From the NCBI GenBank assembly GCA_958439205.1, contig OY288189.1, positions 2,681,001 through 2,745,000 of the forward strand: a DNA stretch of 64,000 bases, read 5' to 3'. Source of the DNA: an uncultured Allorhizobium sp. (GTDB lineage Bacteria; Pseudomonadota; Alphaproteobacteria; Rhizobiales; Rhizobiaceae). Shown here in pieces: positions 1-9,054 of this stretch (position 1 is the first letter of the stretch; each line of letters opens with the position of its first letter). The notes beneath the pieces were generated by a model. It searched no databases, was not told the DNA's origin, and saw only the letters and a list, made by a program, of their open reading frames with translations. The translations under genes and the position numbers were made by a program.

Positions 1-132
1 TGCAGCCATCACATCCTGACCCGCAAATTCGACTACCGGCCAGACTGGCTGCGCTTCGGCCTTTCACCTGATGATGCGAGTGGCGCGCGCCTTCTGGCGG
101 CGCTTAACTCCTTTCGGAAACCACAGACATGA
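1..132 (+). CDS. cobC: CobC-like threonine-phosphate decarboxylase, C-terminal end only
   Basis: The window opens inside an open frame that ends with TGA at 130-132 and encodes 43 residues, including a DWLRFGL stretch typical of the C-terminus of the PLP-dependent CobC/CobD-type L-threonine-O-3-phosphate decarboxylases. These enzymes make the aminopropanol linker of cobalamin. The stop overlaps the next start (ATGA at 129-132), so the gene is translationally coupled to cobD, the next step of the same pathway. The start lies outside the window. The call rests on this short tail and the neighbour, so it is moderately sure. Confidence 0.65.
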   Translation, partial: CSHHILTRKFDYRPDWLRFGLSPDDASGARLLAALNSFRKPQT

Positions 133-1106
133 GCCATCTCTTCATCCTGCTTGCGGCGATCGGTCTTGATCGCGTCGTCGGTGATCCGCCCTGGCTCTGG
201 CAGCGCGTGCCCCATCCGGTTGTCCTGTTCGGCAAGGCCATCGATCTCTTTGAAAAGCCTCTTAACCGCACGACGTTTACTGCTGAAGGCAGACGGCTGA
301 ACGGTGTTATCACGATCGTCCTGCTGCTCATCGCCTCTGCCGTCGTCGGCCTGGTCCTCTCGTCGATCTTCGAAGCTCTAGGCGTGGTCGGCCTTGTCCT
401 CGAAATCGTCGTTGTGGGCGTATTCCTGGCGCAGAAAAGCCTTGGCGATCATGTGCAGGCCGTCGCCGATGGGCTGCTCGGGCAAGGGCTCGACGGCGGG
501 CGCCGTGCGGTGGCGATGATCGTCGGGCGCGATCCGAAGACGCTCGATGAAGCGGGTGTCTCGCGTGCGGCAATCGAAAGCCTGTCCGAGAATTTCGCCG
601 ATGGAGTGGTGGCGCCGGTCTTCTGGTATGCGATCGCGGGCCTTCCCGGGATCCTCGCCTACAAGATGCTCAACACCGCCGATTCGATGATCGGACACAA
701 GAACGAGCGTTTCCTCGATTTCGGCTGGGCATCTGCGCGGCTCGATGACCTTGCCAACTGGCCCGCCGCCCGGCTTTCGGCCGTCTTTATCGCGCTTGCG
801 GCATGGCTAAAGCTCGGGGCAGGGGCAGGCCGTCGCTCCTTCTCGGCAGCCCTCCGCGACAGCGGCCTGCATCGGTCACCGAATTCCGGCTGGCCGGAGG
901 CCGCGATGGCCGGCGCGCTCGACCTGCAACTGGCAGGCCCGCGTGTCTATGGCGGAGTCAGGGTGAGCGAACCGATGATGCATGCGGCTGGCCGCAGTGA
1001 TGCCGGCCCCGCCGATATCCTGATCGGTATCCGGGTCTTCTACTTGGCCTGTACGATGATGGCGGCTTTTGTCGCGGTCGCCTGGCTGATCGCGCGGTTG
1101 TTCTAG
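129..1106 (+). CDS. cobD: Adenosylcobinamide-phosphate synthase CobD/CbiB
   Basis: The 325-residue protein is an integral membrane enzyme that attaches aminopropanol (phosphate) to adenosylcobyric acid in cobalamin synthesis. Family features seen are an N-terminal LDRVVGDPPW segment (residues 13-22), a central ESLSENFADGVVAPVFWY block, and KMLNTADSMIGHKNERF followed by a hydrophobic helix. Length fits the family (about 310-330). The ATG overlaps the stop of the preceding cobC-like gene, which indicates one operon. The C-terminus has a last membrane segment. No riboswitch can be expected inside the operon, and the operon start is not in the window. Confidence 0.93.
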   Translation: MSHLFILLAAIGLDRVVGDPPWLWQRVPHPVVLFGKAIDLFEKPLNRTTFTAEGRRLNGVITIVLLLIASAVVGLVLSSIFEALGVVGLVLEIVVVGVFLAQKSLGDHVQAVADGLLGQGLDGGRRAVAMIVGRDPKTLDEAGVSRAAIESLSENFADGVVAPVFWYAIAGLPGILAYKMLNTADSMIGHKNERFLDFGWASARLDDLANWPAARLSAVFIALAAWLKLGAGAGRRSFSAALRDSGLHRSPNSGWPEAAMAGALDLQLAGPRVYGGVRVSEPMMHAAGRSDAGPADILIGIRVFYLACTMMAAFVAVAWLIARLF

Positions 1107-1166
1107 GCCAGAACGACCGATTTATCGCTTCTGAAAAGAATCGGGCGCGGGTACCGACGCCTTGTG

Positions 1167-1892
1167 TCAGTCGATACCGGCTGCGTCGCGCAAACGGTCG
1201 AGCTTCGGCACGATGACGTGGCGATTGTTCTCGATAACGATGATTCCGTCCTTGCGCAGCTTGGTCATCTGGCGGCTGACGGTTTCGATCGTCAGACCCA
1301 GGAAGTCAGCGATGTCGGCGCGCGAGAGCGGCAGATCGAAGGTTTGGGTGCCCCCGCTTTCCGGATCGATATGCGTCGCGATCAGGTAGAGGAAGCTTGC
1401 GACCTTTTCCTGAGCCGTCTTGCGACCCAGCGTCAGCATCCAGTCACGCGCTTCGTCGAGTTCCTTCAGCGACTGGGAATGCAGCTTGCGCTCCATGTCA
1501 GGCACTTCGCCGACCATGCGGTCGACGATGTTGCGCGGGAAGGTGCAGATGTCGGTGTCGGTCGCGGCTTCTGCCGTGATGGTGCTTTCGCCGAGGAAGG
1601 GGCGGCCCAGGAAATCGGGCGCAAACTGCAGGCCGACGATCTGCTGGCGGCCATCCGCCATCATCTTCGACAGCTTGATGACGCCCTTCAGGATGTTGCT
1701 GTAGCTGCCGACCTGCTCGCCCTGGCCGATGACCTCGTTACCGGCTTCGACGCGACGGCGAATCGAGTGGCGATTGAGTTCGACCAGCTGGGCGGATGTG
1801 AGCACCGAGCAGAGGCCGCCATGACGGGCTTCGCAGGAACGGCAGACCGCGGGAGCCTCGCATTCCGGGAAGTGTTTTCTGTAGGTGTCCAT
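1167..1892 (-). CDS. fnrN: Fnr/FnrN-type oxygen-sensing transcription regulator
   Basis: This 241-residue Crp/Fnr-family regulator should sense oxygen through a [4Fe-4S] cluster. Cysteines at 11, 17, 20 and 28 form the N-terminal cluster motif, and another Cys lies near residue 116 in the cyclic-nucleotide-binding-like domain, as in Fnr. A winged-helix DNA-binding domain near the C-terminus contains SRADIADFLGLTIETVSRQ. The cysteine motif separates it from the cysteine-less FixK proteins. It is divergent from hemN, and an Fnr box lies in the shared upstream region, so autoregulation is plausible. Further Fnr boxes stand before ccoN and ccoG in this window, the likely targets. Confidence 0.93.
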   Translation of the reverse strand: MDTYRKHFPECEAPAVCRSCEARHGGLCSVLTSAQLVELNRHSIRRRVEAGNEVIGQGEQVGSYSNILKGVIKLSKMMADGRQQIVGLQFAPDFLGRPFLGESTITAEAATDTDICTFPRNIVDRMVGEVPDMERKLHSQSLKELDEARDWMLTLGRKTAQEKVASFLYLIATHIDPESGGTQTFDLPLSRADIADFLGLTIETVSRQMTKLRKDGIIVIENNRHVIVPKLDRLRDAAGID

Positions 1893-2003
1893 GGTGAAGC
1901 CATCCCGTCAGACCGCTCGGCGCCTTTGAGGCTGCGTCCGGTCGAGTGCCCTCCTCGGGCCGCTGAGTTTCAATAAACTCTACGTGAGAAATGTATCAGC
2001 AAA

Positions 2004-2017
2004 TTGATCGAAGTCAA
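2004..2017. promoter_or_regulatory. Fnr box (anaerobox) between fnrN and hemN
   Basis: The sequence TTGATCGAAGTCAA matches the Fnr/FixK consensus TTGAT-N4-ATCAA at nine of ten defined positions. Its centre is 73 bases before the hemN ATG, which would allow a class II activated promoter starting near 2052. It lies 112 bases upstream of fnrN on the other strand and could also serve autoregulation. Confidence 0.8.
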
Positions 2018-2083
2018 AGGCCGCGATGTGTGACGGCGCTATCTTTGGTCGCAGTTCGATACACCTCAAGGCAGCGCAAACTC

Positions 2084-3433
2084 ATGGAAAATTCCCTTCT
2101 CGCCAAGTATTCCGGCGCTGTCCCACGCTATACGAGCTATCCGACGGCGCCGCATTTTCATGAAGATATCGACTGCGGCAAATATGCGCAGTGGCTCCAG
2201 GCGATCACTGGAAAAGAGCGCATCTCGCTCTACATCCACATTCCCTATTGCGACCGGCTCTGCTGGTTCTGTGCCTGTCACACCAAACATACGCTGAAAT
2301 ACGAGCCTATCGCGATCTATCTGGAATCGTTGAAGAAGGAGATCGAAGCCGTTGGCGCGCTGGTCAGCCGCGACGCGGCCGTCACGGCTGTGCATTTCGG
2401 CGGCGGCTCGCCGACCATGGTGCGGCCAGACGATCTGATCGATCTGATGGCCGCTCTTCGGTCGGCCTTCCGCTTTGCCGATGACGTCGAGATCAGCGTC
2501 GAGATGGACCCGAACGACCTCGACGAGCCACGCTATGATGCACTCGCCGCCATAGGCATGACACGTGCCAGCCTCGGCGTTCAAGACTTCCACCCTGAGG
2601 TGCAGAAGGCGATCAACCGGATCCAGACGTTTGAACAGACGAAGTCGGTGGTGGAGGCTGTGCGGGCGCGGGGCGTGCATTCGGTCAATTGCGACATTCT
2701 CTATGGCCTGCCGTACCAGACCGAGACGACCGTGGCGGAGACGGTCAAGGACATACTGTCACTCGCGCCTGACCGTATTGCGCTCTTCGGTTACGCCCAT
2801 GTGCCGTGGATGAAGAAGCATCAGACGATGATCAAGGAGGAGGTACTTCCCGGCCTTGAGGAGCGCTTCGCGCAGATGAGCCTTGCCGCCTCGATGCTTG
2901 TCGCTGCCGGATACGAGCCTGTCGGCATCGACCATTTCGCGCTGCCGTCCGACCGGATGGCGATTGCGGCGCGGGAAGGGCGCCTGCGCCGGAATTTCCA
3001 GGGCTATACGGATGATGCCGCCGAAGCCCTGATCGGGCTCGGCGCCTCCTCGATCGGGCAATTGCCGCAGGGCTATGTGCAGAACATGCCGGCCACCGGG
3101 GAATACCAGCGCATGGCCGATGCTGGCGGTCTCACGGCCGTTCGTGGCATTGCGGTCAGCGATGACGACAGGCTGCGCCGCCGCGTGATCGAGGAGATCA
3201 TGTGCCGCTTCACGGTCTCCTTCCCGGAGCTCCAGTCCGAATTCGGCAATGCCGTCGATGATATCGTTGCGGAAGCGCGAGCCTTTGCGCAGTCCAATCA
3301 GGACCGCATCTGTCTGATCGAAGACGACCACTTCGTCATCACCGAGGCCGGTCGTCCCTTTGCGCGGACCATTGCCGCCGTCTTCGACAGCTACCTCTCC
3401 AATGGCAAAGGGCGCCATTCGATTGCTGTTTAG
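2084..3433 (+). CDS. hemN: Oxygen-independent coproporphyrinogen III oxidase HemN
   Basis: The 449-residue radical SAM enzyme decarboxylates coproporphyrinogen III to protoporphyrinogen IX without oxygen. The cluster motif YCDRLCWFCAC (Cys 56, 60, 63 and a further Cys 65) is followed by the GGGSPT motif, and the N-terminus has the HemN signature RYTSYPTAPHF. An upstream in-frame ATG at 1991 would run through the Fnr box, so the ATG at 2084 is chosen; it gives the usual length. Regulation by FnrN is expected from the box at 2004-2017. It probably supplies haem for the cbb3 oxidase encoded further on. Confidence 0.95.
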   Translation: MENSLLAKYSGAVPRYTSYPTAPHFHEDIDCGKYAQWLQAITGKERISLYIHIPYCDRLCWFCACHTKHTLKYEPIAIYLESLKKEIEAVGALVSRDAAVTAVHFGGGSPTMVRPDDLIDLMAALRSAFRFADDVEISVEMDPNDLDEPRYDALAAIGMTRASLGVQDFHPEVQKAINRIQTFEQTKSVVEAVRARGVHSVNCDILYGLPYQTETTVAETVKDILSLAPDRIALFGYAHVPWMKKHQTMIKEEVLPGLEERFAQMSLAASMLVAAGYEPVGIDHFALPSDRMAIAAREGRLRRNFQGYTDDAAEALIGLGASSIGQLPQGYVQNMPATGEYQRMADAGGLTAVRGIAVSDDDRLRRRVIEEIMCRFTVSFPELQSEFGNAVDDIVAEARAFAQSNQDRICLIEDDHFVITEAGRPFARTIAAVFDSYLSNGKGRHSIAV

Positions 3434-3538
3434 GCAACACTTCGGCTGCAAATTTCGCTGCAATACAAAACCACCATTGGCATTTCACGCTGCTTTCCTT
3501 ATGTGGAACCCAGAATTTGAGACATATGAGGTACTAGC

Positions 3539-3817
3539 GTGACCGCTACATTCGACAAAGTTGCCGACATCATCGCAGACACCAGCGAAATCGATCGCGA
3601 GACGATTACGCCGGAAAGCCACACGATCGATGACCTCGGCATCGACAGCCTCGACTTCCTCGACATCGTCTTTGCGATCGACAAGGAATTCGGCATCAAG
3701 ATCCCGCTCGAGCAGTGGACGCAGGAAGTCAACGAAGGCAAGGTTTCGACCGAAGAGTACTTCGTTCTGAAGAACCTGTGCACCAAGATCGACGAATTGC
3801 GGGCCGCCAAGGGCTGA
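3539..3817 (+). CDS. acpXL: Acyl carrier protein AcpXL for very long chain fatty acids
   Basis: This 92-residue acidic acyl carrier protein carries the 27-hydroxyoctacosanoyl chain of rhizobial lipid A. The phosphopantetheine serine is Ser37 in [10 protein letters not shown]. The length and the long C-terminal helix ([13 protein letters not shown]) match AcpXL rather than housekeeping AcpP. The start is GTG with a GAGG ribosome site eight bases before it. It opens a six-gene cluster on the same strand ending in lpxXL, the arrangement known from rhizobia. A promoter should lie in 3434-3538, but no strong match was found there. Confidence 0.96.
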   Translation: MTATFDKVADIIADTSEIDRETITPESHTIDDLGIDSLDFLDIVFAIDKEFGIKIPLEQWTQEVNEGKVSTEEYFVLKNLCTKIDELRAAKG

Positions 3818-3841
3818 TCCGCCACGCGGCGGAGACATGTC

Positions 3842-4315
3842 ATGCTGCTTGAATACTTCCAGATGATTGACAAGGTCGAGAGCGTGGATCTCGGCCTTGG
3901 TCGTTTGAAGGCTACCTCGACCGTGCCGATGGAAAGCCCCGTTTTTGAAGGGCATTTCCCCGGCATGCCGCTCGTGCCCGGCGTTCTCCTGATCGAGACC
4001 ATGGCGCAGGCCTCCGGCATGCTGCTGCTCGCGGTCAAGGACTTCGAGGCTATGCCCTTCCTGATGTCGGTCGATGGCGCCAAGATGCGCACCTTCGTCG
4101 AGCCGGGCGCCGTGCTCGACATCGAGGCGGAGCTTGAACACGACGGGTCCGGCTTTGCTGTTACCAAGGCGAAGATCACGAGCGGCGGCAAGAAGGTATG
4201 CGACGCGCAATTGAAGCTGCGCACCATGCCCTTCTCCGATGTCCCGCTCGCCCCGATCGTGCGCAAGCGCGCCGAGGAAGTCGGTCTCATGGCCGCGATG
4301 GCCGCCCAGGCGTAA
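3842..4315 (+). CDS. fabZXL: FabZ-like 3-hydroxyacyl-ACP dehydratase of the AcpXL cluster
   Basis: The 157-residue protein has the hot-dog fold dehydratase signature GHFPGMPLVPGVLLIE (residues 37-52), with the catalytic His and Glu of FabZ-type enzymes. It would dehydrate 3-hydroxyacyl-AcpXL during elongation of the very long chain. It follows acpXL by 24 bases and is cotranscribed. It is somewhat longer than housekeeping FabZ and carries a C-terminal basic and alanine-rich tail. The symbol follows usage in rhizobial clusters; its substrate is inferred from context. Confidence 0.9.
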   Translation: MLLEYFQMIDKVESVDLGLGRLKATSTVPMESPVFEGHFPGMPLVPGVLLIETMAQASGMLLLAVKDFEAMPFLMSVDGAKMRTFVEPGAVLDIEAELEHDGSGFAVTKAKITSGGKKVCDAQLKLRTMPFSDVPLAPIVRKRAEEVGLMAAMAAQA

Positions 4316-4416
4316 GGCGCATTCGGCCGCAAGGGCGCAATTCCTATTGACCTTGGGGCCTTATTCGGGAAAACCCGCATTTTACGCTGGCCAGCCTGCC
4401 GGCGAGAGGATTGCAT

Positions 4417-5619
4417 ATGGTCAAACAACCGAATGATGTGGTGATCACCGGCGTCGGGATCGTCACCTGCCACGGCACCGGCAAGGATGCGCATCTCGCG
4501 CTGCTTTCTGCCAAGACCGCTCCTGAGCCGGTCTTGGAGACCGAAAAGTTCAAGCCCTATGTCGTGCACAAGCTGCCCGAGATCGACTGGTCGGAGCAGA
4601 TCGGGCGCAAGGACCAGCGCCAGATGGAAAACTGGCAGCGCCTCGGCGTCTTTGCAGCGGGCCTCGCGCTCGACGATGCCGGCATGAAGGACGATGTCGA
4701 CGCCTGTGGCTCGATGGACCTGATCGTGGCAGCCGGTGGCGGCGAGCGTGACATTGCCGTCGACAGCCTGATCGTCGACGAGGCGCTGAAGCGCAACGAC
4801 CGCGAAAAATTCCTGATCGAGAAGCTCAAGACCGAGCTTCGTCCGACCCTCTTCCTGGCGCAGCTTTCCAACCTGCTCGCCGGTAACATCTCGATCGTTC
4901 ACAAGGTCACCGGTTCCTCGCGCACCTTCATGGGCGAAGAGGCGGCCGGCATCTCCGCGATCGCAACCGCCTTCGCCCGCATCAAGGCCGGCCAGTCGAC
5001 GCATACGCTCGTCGGCGGCGCCTTCGTGGCCGAACGCCCCGACATCCTGCTGCTCGTCGAAGGCATCCGCGCCCACCAGACCGGCCCGTGGCAGCCGCTC
5101 TGGTCGCGTGACGGTTCGTCGGGCGGTGGCATGATCCTCGGCACGGTCGGCGCCTTCCTCGTGCTGGAATCGCGCGAACATGCCGAAGCGCGGGGCGCGC
5201 ATATCTATGCCGTGCTGGACGCCGTCGAAGGTGATCGTGGCAATCGCGACGAGGGCAAGCTCGAAGCCCGCCTCGGCCGCATGGTGCCGGAAGCGGCATC
5301 GCTTTCATCAGCCGATACCATCGTCTTCTCGGGCGCCTCCGGTCTCGCCGAGCTTACCCAACGTGAGAAGGCTCACCTAACGGAACGTTTCGCGGACATG
5401 CCGGTGCGTGGCTATGCCGGTTCGATCGGTCATTCCGTCGAGGCGCAGTTCCCGGCGGGTCTGGCGCTTGCAGCGCTTGCCATCGATGCCGGTGCCTCAG
5501 TGCCCGCCTTCGATCCGGCGAGCGAAGCCGCCCAGGCCGGTCCGGCCAAACATGCCATCATCTCCACCGTCGGCTATGTGCGGGGCGAAGGCCTTGCCGT
5601 GCTCTCGGCGAATGCGTGA
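4417..5619 (+). CDS. fabF2XL: FabF-like ketosynthase FabF2XL, apparently lacking catalytic residues
   Basis: This 400-residue thiolase-fold protein belongs to the 3-oxoacyl-ACP synthase family, but its active site is degenerate. Where the neighbouring paralogue has STACASG, this one has FMGEEAAG (171-178), so the nucleophilic Cys is replaced, by my alignment, with Glu. The NAHGT His site reads FSGASG, and the Lys of NKSMIGH is Ala, although the final GH remains in SIGHS. It may act as a non-catalytic partner of the next gene, like chain-length factors in type II polyketide synthases; that is inference. An in-frame TTG at 4411 is rejected because GAGAGGA at 4404-4410 fits the ATG at 4417. Confidence 0.85.
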   Translation: MVKQPNDVVITGVGIVTCHGTGKDAHLALLSAKTAPEPVLETEKFKPYVVHKLPEIDWSEQIGRKDQRQMENWQRLGVFAAGLALDDAGMKDDVDACGSMDLIVAAGGGERDIAVDSLIVDEALKRNDREKFLIEKLKTELRPTLFLAQLSNLLAGNISIVHKVTGSSRTFMGEEAAGISAIATAFARIKAGQSTHTLVGGAFVAERPDILLLVEGIRAHQTGPWQPLWSRDGSSGGGMILGTVGAFLVLESREHAEARGAHIYAVLDAVEGDRGNRDEGKLEARLGRMVPEAASLSSADTIVFSGASGLAELTQREKAHLTERFADMPVRGYAGSIGHSVEAQFPAGLALAALAIDAGASVPAFDPASEAAQAGPAKHAIISTVGYVRGEGLAVLSANA

Positions 5620-5632
5620 GAAGGATAGATCC

Positions 5633-6922
5633 ATGACCGACAGCCGCTTCAAGGATCATCTCGGCCGCCCGATCATCGCCGTCACCGGCATGGGCGTTAT
5701 CACTTCGCTCGGCCAGGGCCTCTCCGACAACTGGTCGAAGCTGACGTCGGGACTATCAGGCATCCACTACATCAAGCGTTTCGATACCGAGGGCATGTCG
5801 ACCCGCATCGGTGGTACCGTCGATTTCATCGCCGTTCCCGCCAACAATGCCGTCGAGCGTTCCTATGCGCTTGCCCGCGAAACGACCATCGAGGCGCTCG
5901 CTCAGGCTGGCATCAATGGCGATTTCAACGGCCCGCTCTTCCTCGCCGCACCGCCGGTCGAGCCAGAATGGCATGACCGGTTTGCGCTTGCCGAGCGCGC
6001 GCCGGCCTCGACCCAGCCGGGCGATGCCTATGACCGTTTCCTCGCCGCCATGCGCGAACAGCCGGACCCGGTCTTCCTCGAAGCCGTTCAGTTCGGCTCG
6101 ATCTCGGAGCGTCTCTCCGACAAGTTCGGCACGCGCGGCCTGCCGGTTACGCTGTCGACGGCCTGCGCCTCGGGTGCCACCGCCATCCAGCTCGGCGTCG
6201 AGGCGATCCGCCAGGGCCGCACGGAGCGAGCGCTGACCGTCGCCACCGACGGCTCGATCAGCCCGGAAGCCGTCATCCGCTTCTCGCTGCTCTCGGCACT
6301 CTCCACCCAGAACGATCCGCCGGAAAAGGCATCCAAGCCGTTCAGCAAGGAACGCGACGGCTTCGTCATCGCCGAGGGTGCGGCAACGCTCGTGCTGGAA
6401 TCGCTGGAATCGGCCATTGCCCGTGGCGCCAAGGTGCTCGGTATTATCAAGGGCTGCGGCGAAAAGGCCGACCATTTCCACCGCACGCGCTCGTCGCCGG
6501 ATGGCGGTCCTGCGATTGCAACGATCAAGGCAGCGCTTGTCGATGCCGGCCTGTCCGAGGACGCTATCGGCTACATCAATGCCCATGGCACATCGACGCC
6601 CGAGAATGACAAGATGGAATATGGCGCCATGCTGTCGGTCTTCGGTGACCGCCTGAAGGACGCCATTCCGGCTTCGTCGAACAAGTCGATGATCGGCCAT
6701 ACGCTGACGGCTGCGGGTGCAGTCGAAGCGGTGTTCTCGATCCAGACCATGCTGACCGGCACGGTGCCGCCAACCATCAACTACACGAACCCCGATCCAT
6801 CGATCGTGCTCGATGTGGTGCCGAACGTGAAGCGGGAGGCCTCGGTTTCGGCTGTGCTCTCCAACTCCTTCGGTTTTGGCGGTCAGAACGCCAGCCTTGT
6901 CATGACGCGGGAACCGGTCTAA
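5633..6922 (+). CDS. fabF1XL: 3-oxoacyl-ACP synthase FabF1XL
   Basis: The 429-residue condensing enzyme has a complete Cys-His-His active site: Cys178 in STACASG, the NAHGTSTPEND motif and NKSMIGHT. It should elongate acyl-AcpXL towards the C28 chain of lipid A. An open frame extends upstream to 5408 inside the previous gene, but the ATG at 5633, after GAGAAGGA, gives the N-terminus expected for the family. It lies 13 bases after fabF2XL, so the two are made together, which fits a pair of an active and an inactive ketosynthase. Confidence 0.93.
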   Translation: MTDSRFKDHLGRPIIAVTGMGVITSLGQGLSDNWSKLTSGLSGIHYIKRFDTEGMSTRIGGTVDFIAVPANNAVERSYALARETTIEALAQAGINGDFNGPLFLAAPPVEPEWHDRFALAERAPASTQPGDAYDRFLAAMREQPDPVFLEAVQFGSISERLSDKFGTRGLPVTLSTACASGATAIQLGVEAIRQGRTERALTVATDGSISPEAVIRFSLLSALSTQNDPPEKASKPFSKERDGFVIAEGAATLVLESLESAIARGAKVLGIIKGCGEKADHFHRTRSSPDGGPAIATIKAALVDAGLSEDAIGYINAHGTSTPENDKMEYGAMLSVFGDRLKDAIPASSNKSMIGHTLTAAGAVEAVFSIQTMLTGTVPPTINYTNPDPSIVLDVVPNVKREASVSAVLSNSFGFGGQNASLVMTREPV

Positions 6923-6945
6923 GGCCTGCGCCAATAATTCGGGAC

Positions 6946-6973
6946 GTCATCCTCGGCCTTCAGCCGGGGATCC
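6946..6973. repeat. Palindromic repeat, family A (degenerate copy)
   Basis: A short hairpin ATCCTCGGC / GCCGGGGAT (one G-T type mismatch) sits in the 169-base gap between fabF1XL and the dehydrogenase gene. It resembles better copies at 35371, 53089 and 59465. It interrupts an otherwise tightly packed operon and could affect readthrough. Confidence 0.45.
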
Positions 6974-7091
6974 ACGCACCTCGCAAGAACAACGAAGGTC
7001 GGCAGATGCCGGGGGTAGGCCCCGGTTTGACGATGATAGCGTGACGACGCCTCATCCGCATCCGCCCCATAGGCCCTGAAGGAAACATGTC

Positions 7092-8120
7092 ATGCGCGCA
7101 TTGCAACTCGTCGAAGACCGCAAGCTTGAAATCGTCGACCTGCCGGAGCCGGATGCTCCGGGTCCGGGCGAGGTTACGCTGCGCGTCAAGGCTGTCGCGC
7201 TGAACCATATCGACGTCTGGGGCTGGCGCGGGATGGCGTTCGCCAAGCGCAAGATGCCGCTCGTCATCGGTGCGGAAGCCTCCGGTGTCGTCGAAGCGAT
7301 CGGTCCTGGCGTCGGCAATATCCTGCCGGGCCAGCTGGCGGCCGTCTACGGCGCGCGCACCTGCGGTCTCTGCAAGCCCTGCCGTGAAGGTCGTGACAAC
7401 CTCTGCGAAAACGTCTCCGGCGTGCACGGCTTCCATCTCGACGGCTTTGCCCAGGAAAAGATCAACCTGCCGGCCCGCCTGCTGGTGCCGGCCCCTCCAG
7501 GCGTCGATGCGGTTGCCGCGGCTCTCGCTCCGGTCACCTTCGGCACCGTCGAGCATATGCTGTTCGACAATGCCAAGCTCCAGCCGGGCGAAACCATCCT
7601 CATCCATGCCGGCGGTTCCGGCATTGGGACGGCTGCCATCCAGCTTGCCAAGAAAATCGGCTGCACGGTCATCACCACCGTCGGCTCCGACGACAAGATT
7701 GAGCCGGCCAAGGCACTGGGCGCCGATCACGTCATCAACTACCGGACCGATCGCTTCGAAGGCATGGTCCGCAAGATCACCAAGAAGAAGGGCGTCGACG
7801 TCGTCTTCGAACATGTCGGTAAGGACACGTTCGCAGCATCGATGTTCTGCCTCAAGCGCGGCGGCCGTCTCGTGACCTGCGGTTCGACCTCGGGTGTCTC
7901 GACTGAAGTGAACCTGATGATGCTCTTCCAGCAGCAGCTGAAGCTTTTTGGCTCTTTCGGCTGCCGGATGGAAAACATGGCCGACGCCATGCAGAAGATG
8001 GCACGCGGTCTCGTGCATCCCGTCATCGATACGCAGGTTTCCTTCGACGACATCGACAAGGCGCTTGCCCGCATGGAAGGCCGCCAGGTGTTTGGCAAGA
8101 TCATCCTGAAGATGGATTGA
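7092..8120 (+). CDS. Zinc-type alcohol dehydrogenase/quinone reductase of the AcpXL cluster
   Basis: The 342-residue protein is a medium-chain dehydrogenase. It has the NADP-binding motif HAGGSGIGTAAIQ (about residues 172-184) and a structural zinc site CGLCKPCREGRDNLC near residues 94-108. The usual catalytic-zinc Cys is absent from NHIDVWGW, so it may act more like a quinone oxidoreductase than a classical alcohol dehydrogenase. A dehydrogenase stands here in known rhizobial acpXL clusters and may act as the enoyl reductase or in making the omega-1 hydroxyl; the exact step is not shown by the sequence. AAGGAA precedes the ATG. Confidence 0.85.
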   Translation: MRALQLVEDRKLEIVDLPEPDAPGPGEVTLRVKAVALNHIDVWGWRGMAFAKRKMPLVIGAEASGVVEAIGPGVGNILPGQLAAVYGARTCGLCKPCREGRDNLCENVSGVHGFHLDGFAQEKINLPARLLVPAPPGVDAVAAALAPVTFGTVEHMLFDNAKLQPGETILIHAGGSGIGTAAIQLAKKIGCTVITTVGSDDKIEPAKALGADHVINYRTDRFEGMVRKITKKKGVDVVFEHVGKDTFAASMFCLKRGGRLVTCGSTSGVSTEVNLMMLFQQQLKLFGSFGCRMENMADAMQKMARGLVHPVIDTQVSFDDIDKALARMEGRQVFGKIILKMD

Positions 8121-8124
8121 TCGC

Positions 8125-9054
8125 GTGCGGATGCTCGTCACCCGCATCGTTCTGGCGCTGCGCAAGTTCTATCACTGGTCCGTGGCCCAGATCGCGTTCG
8201 GCTTTCTGACAGCGCTCAAGATCTTTCCGGCAGACGGGGCGATCAACTTCGCCGATCGGCTGATGCGCTGGGTGGGGCCTAAGACAAAGCGTCATCGCCT
8301 CATGCAGGTGAATTTGCGCCGCGCCTTTCCGGAGAAGTCGGAAGAGGAGCGCGAGGTCATTGCGCTGGCCAGCTGGGGCCATATGGGCCGGCTTGCCGCA
8401 GAATATGTCTTCCTCGACCGTCTCTTCGACTTCGATCCGGAAAAGCCCGGCGAGGGCAGGGTAGAGGTGTCGGGCGTCGAGCAGTTCCTCGACCTGCGGG
8501 ACAATCCGCGTCCGTTCATCGTCTTTACCGGTCACACTGCCAATTTCGAGCTGTTGCCGGTTGCGGGTGCCGCCTTCGGGCTGTTCGTCACGGTCCTCTT
8601 CCGGCCGCCGAACAATCCCTATATCGCCGACAAGGTCTTCGAATTCCGCCGCAAGCGCATGGGCAACCTCGTGCCGTCCCATGCGGGATCGTCGTTTGCG
8701 CTCGCGCGCCAGCTGGAGCAGGGCGGTGGCGTCGGCGTGCTGGTCGACCAGAAGTTCTGGAAGGGCGTGGAAACGCAGTTCTTCGGCAATCCGGTTCGCA
8801 CCAATCCGCTGCTTGCCAAGCTTGCCCGCCAGTTCGACTGCGAGGTCTATCCGGCCCGCTGCATCCGCTTGCCGGGGAACCGGTTCCGGCTGGAGATCGA
8901 GCCTCAGGTTGTGCTGCCGCGCAACGAAAAGGGCCAGATCGACGTCACGGCCACGGCGCAACTCCTGAACGACAAGGTCGAATCCTGGGTTCGTGAATAT
9001 CCCGAGCAATGGCTCTGGTATCATGATCGCTGGGACATCAAGCGGTCGATCTAG
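8125..9054 (+). CDS. lpxXL: Very long chain acyltransferase LpxXL
   Basis: The 309-residue protein belongs to the LpxL/HtrB lauroyl-acyltransferase family. It has an N-terminal membrane segment and the catalytic motif GHTANFE (His, then Glu four residues further). It transfers the 27-hydroxyoctacosanoate from AcpXL to Kdo-lipid IVA. The C-terminal PEQWLWYHDRW segment is typical of the family. The start is GTG at 8125, four bases after the previous stop; an ATG six bases on is an alternative. It closes the cluster, consistent with its use of the finished acyl chain. Confidence 0.94.
   Translation: MRMLVTRIVLALRKFYHWSVAQIAFGFLTALKIFPADGAINFADRLMRWVGPKTKRHRLMQVNLRRAFPEKSEEEREVIALASWGHMGRLAAEYVFLDRLFDFDPEKPGEGRVEVSGVEQFLDLRDNPRPFIVFTGHTANFELLPVAGAAFGLFVTVLFRPPNNPYIADKVFEFRRKRMGNLVPSHAGSSFALARQLEQGGGVGVLVDQKFWKGVETQFFGNPVRTNPLLAKLARQFDCEVYPARCIRLPGNRFRLEIEPQVVLPRNEKGQIDVTATAQLLNDKVESWVREYPEQWLWYHDRWDIKRSI

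Noticed and set aside
3499..5202. 567-residue minus-strand frame opposite acpXL to fabF2XL
   Set aside because: Covers three well-supported plus-strand genes and has no recognisable domain.
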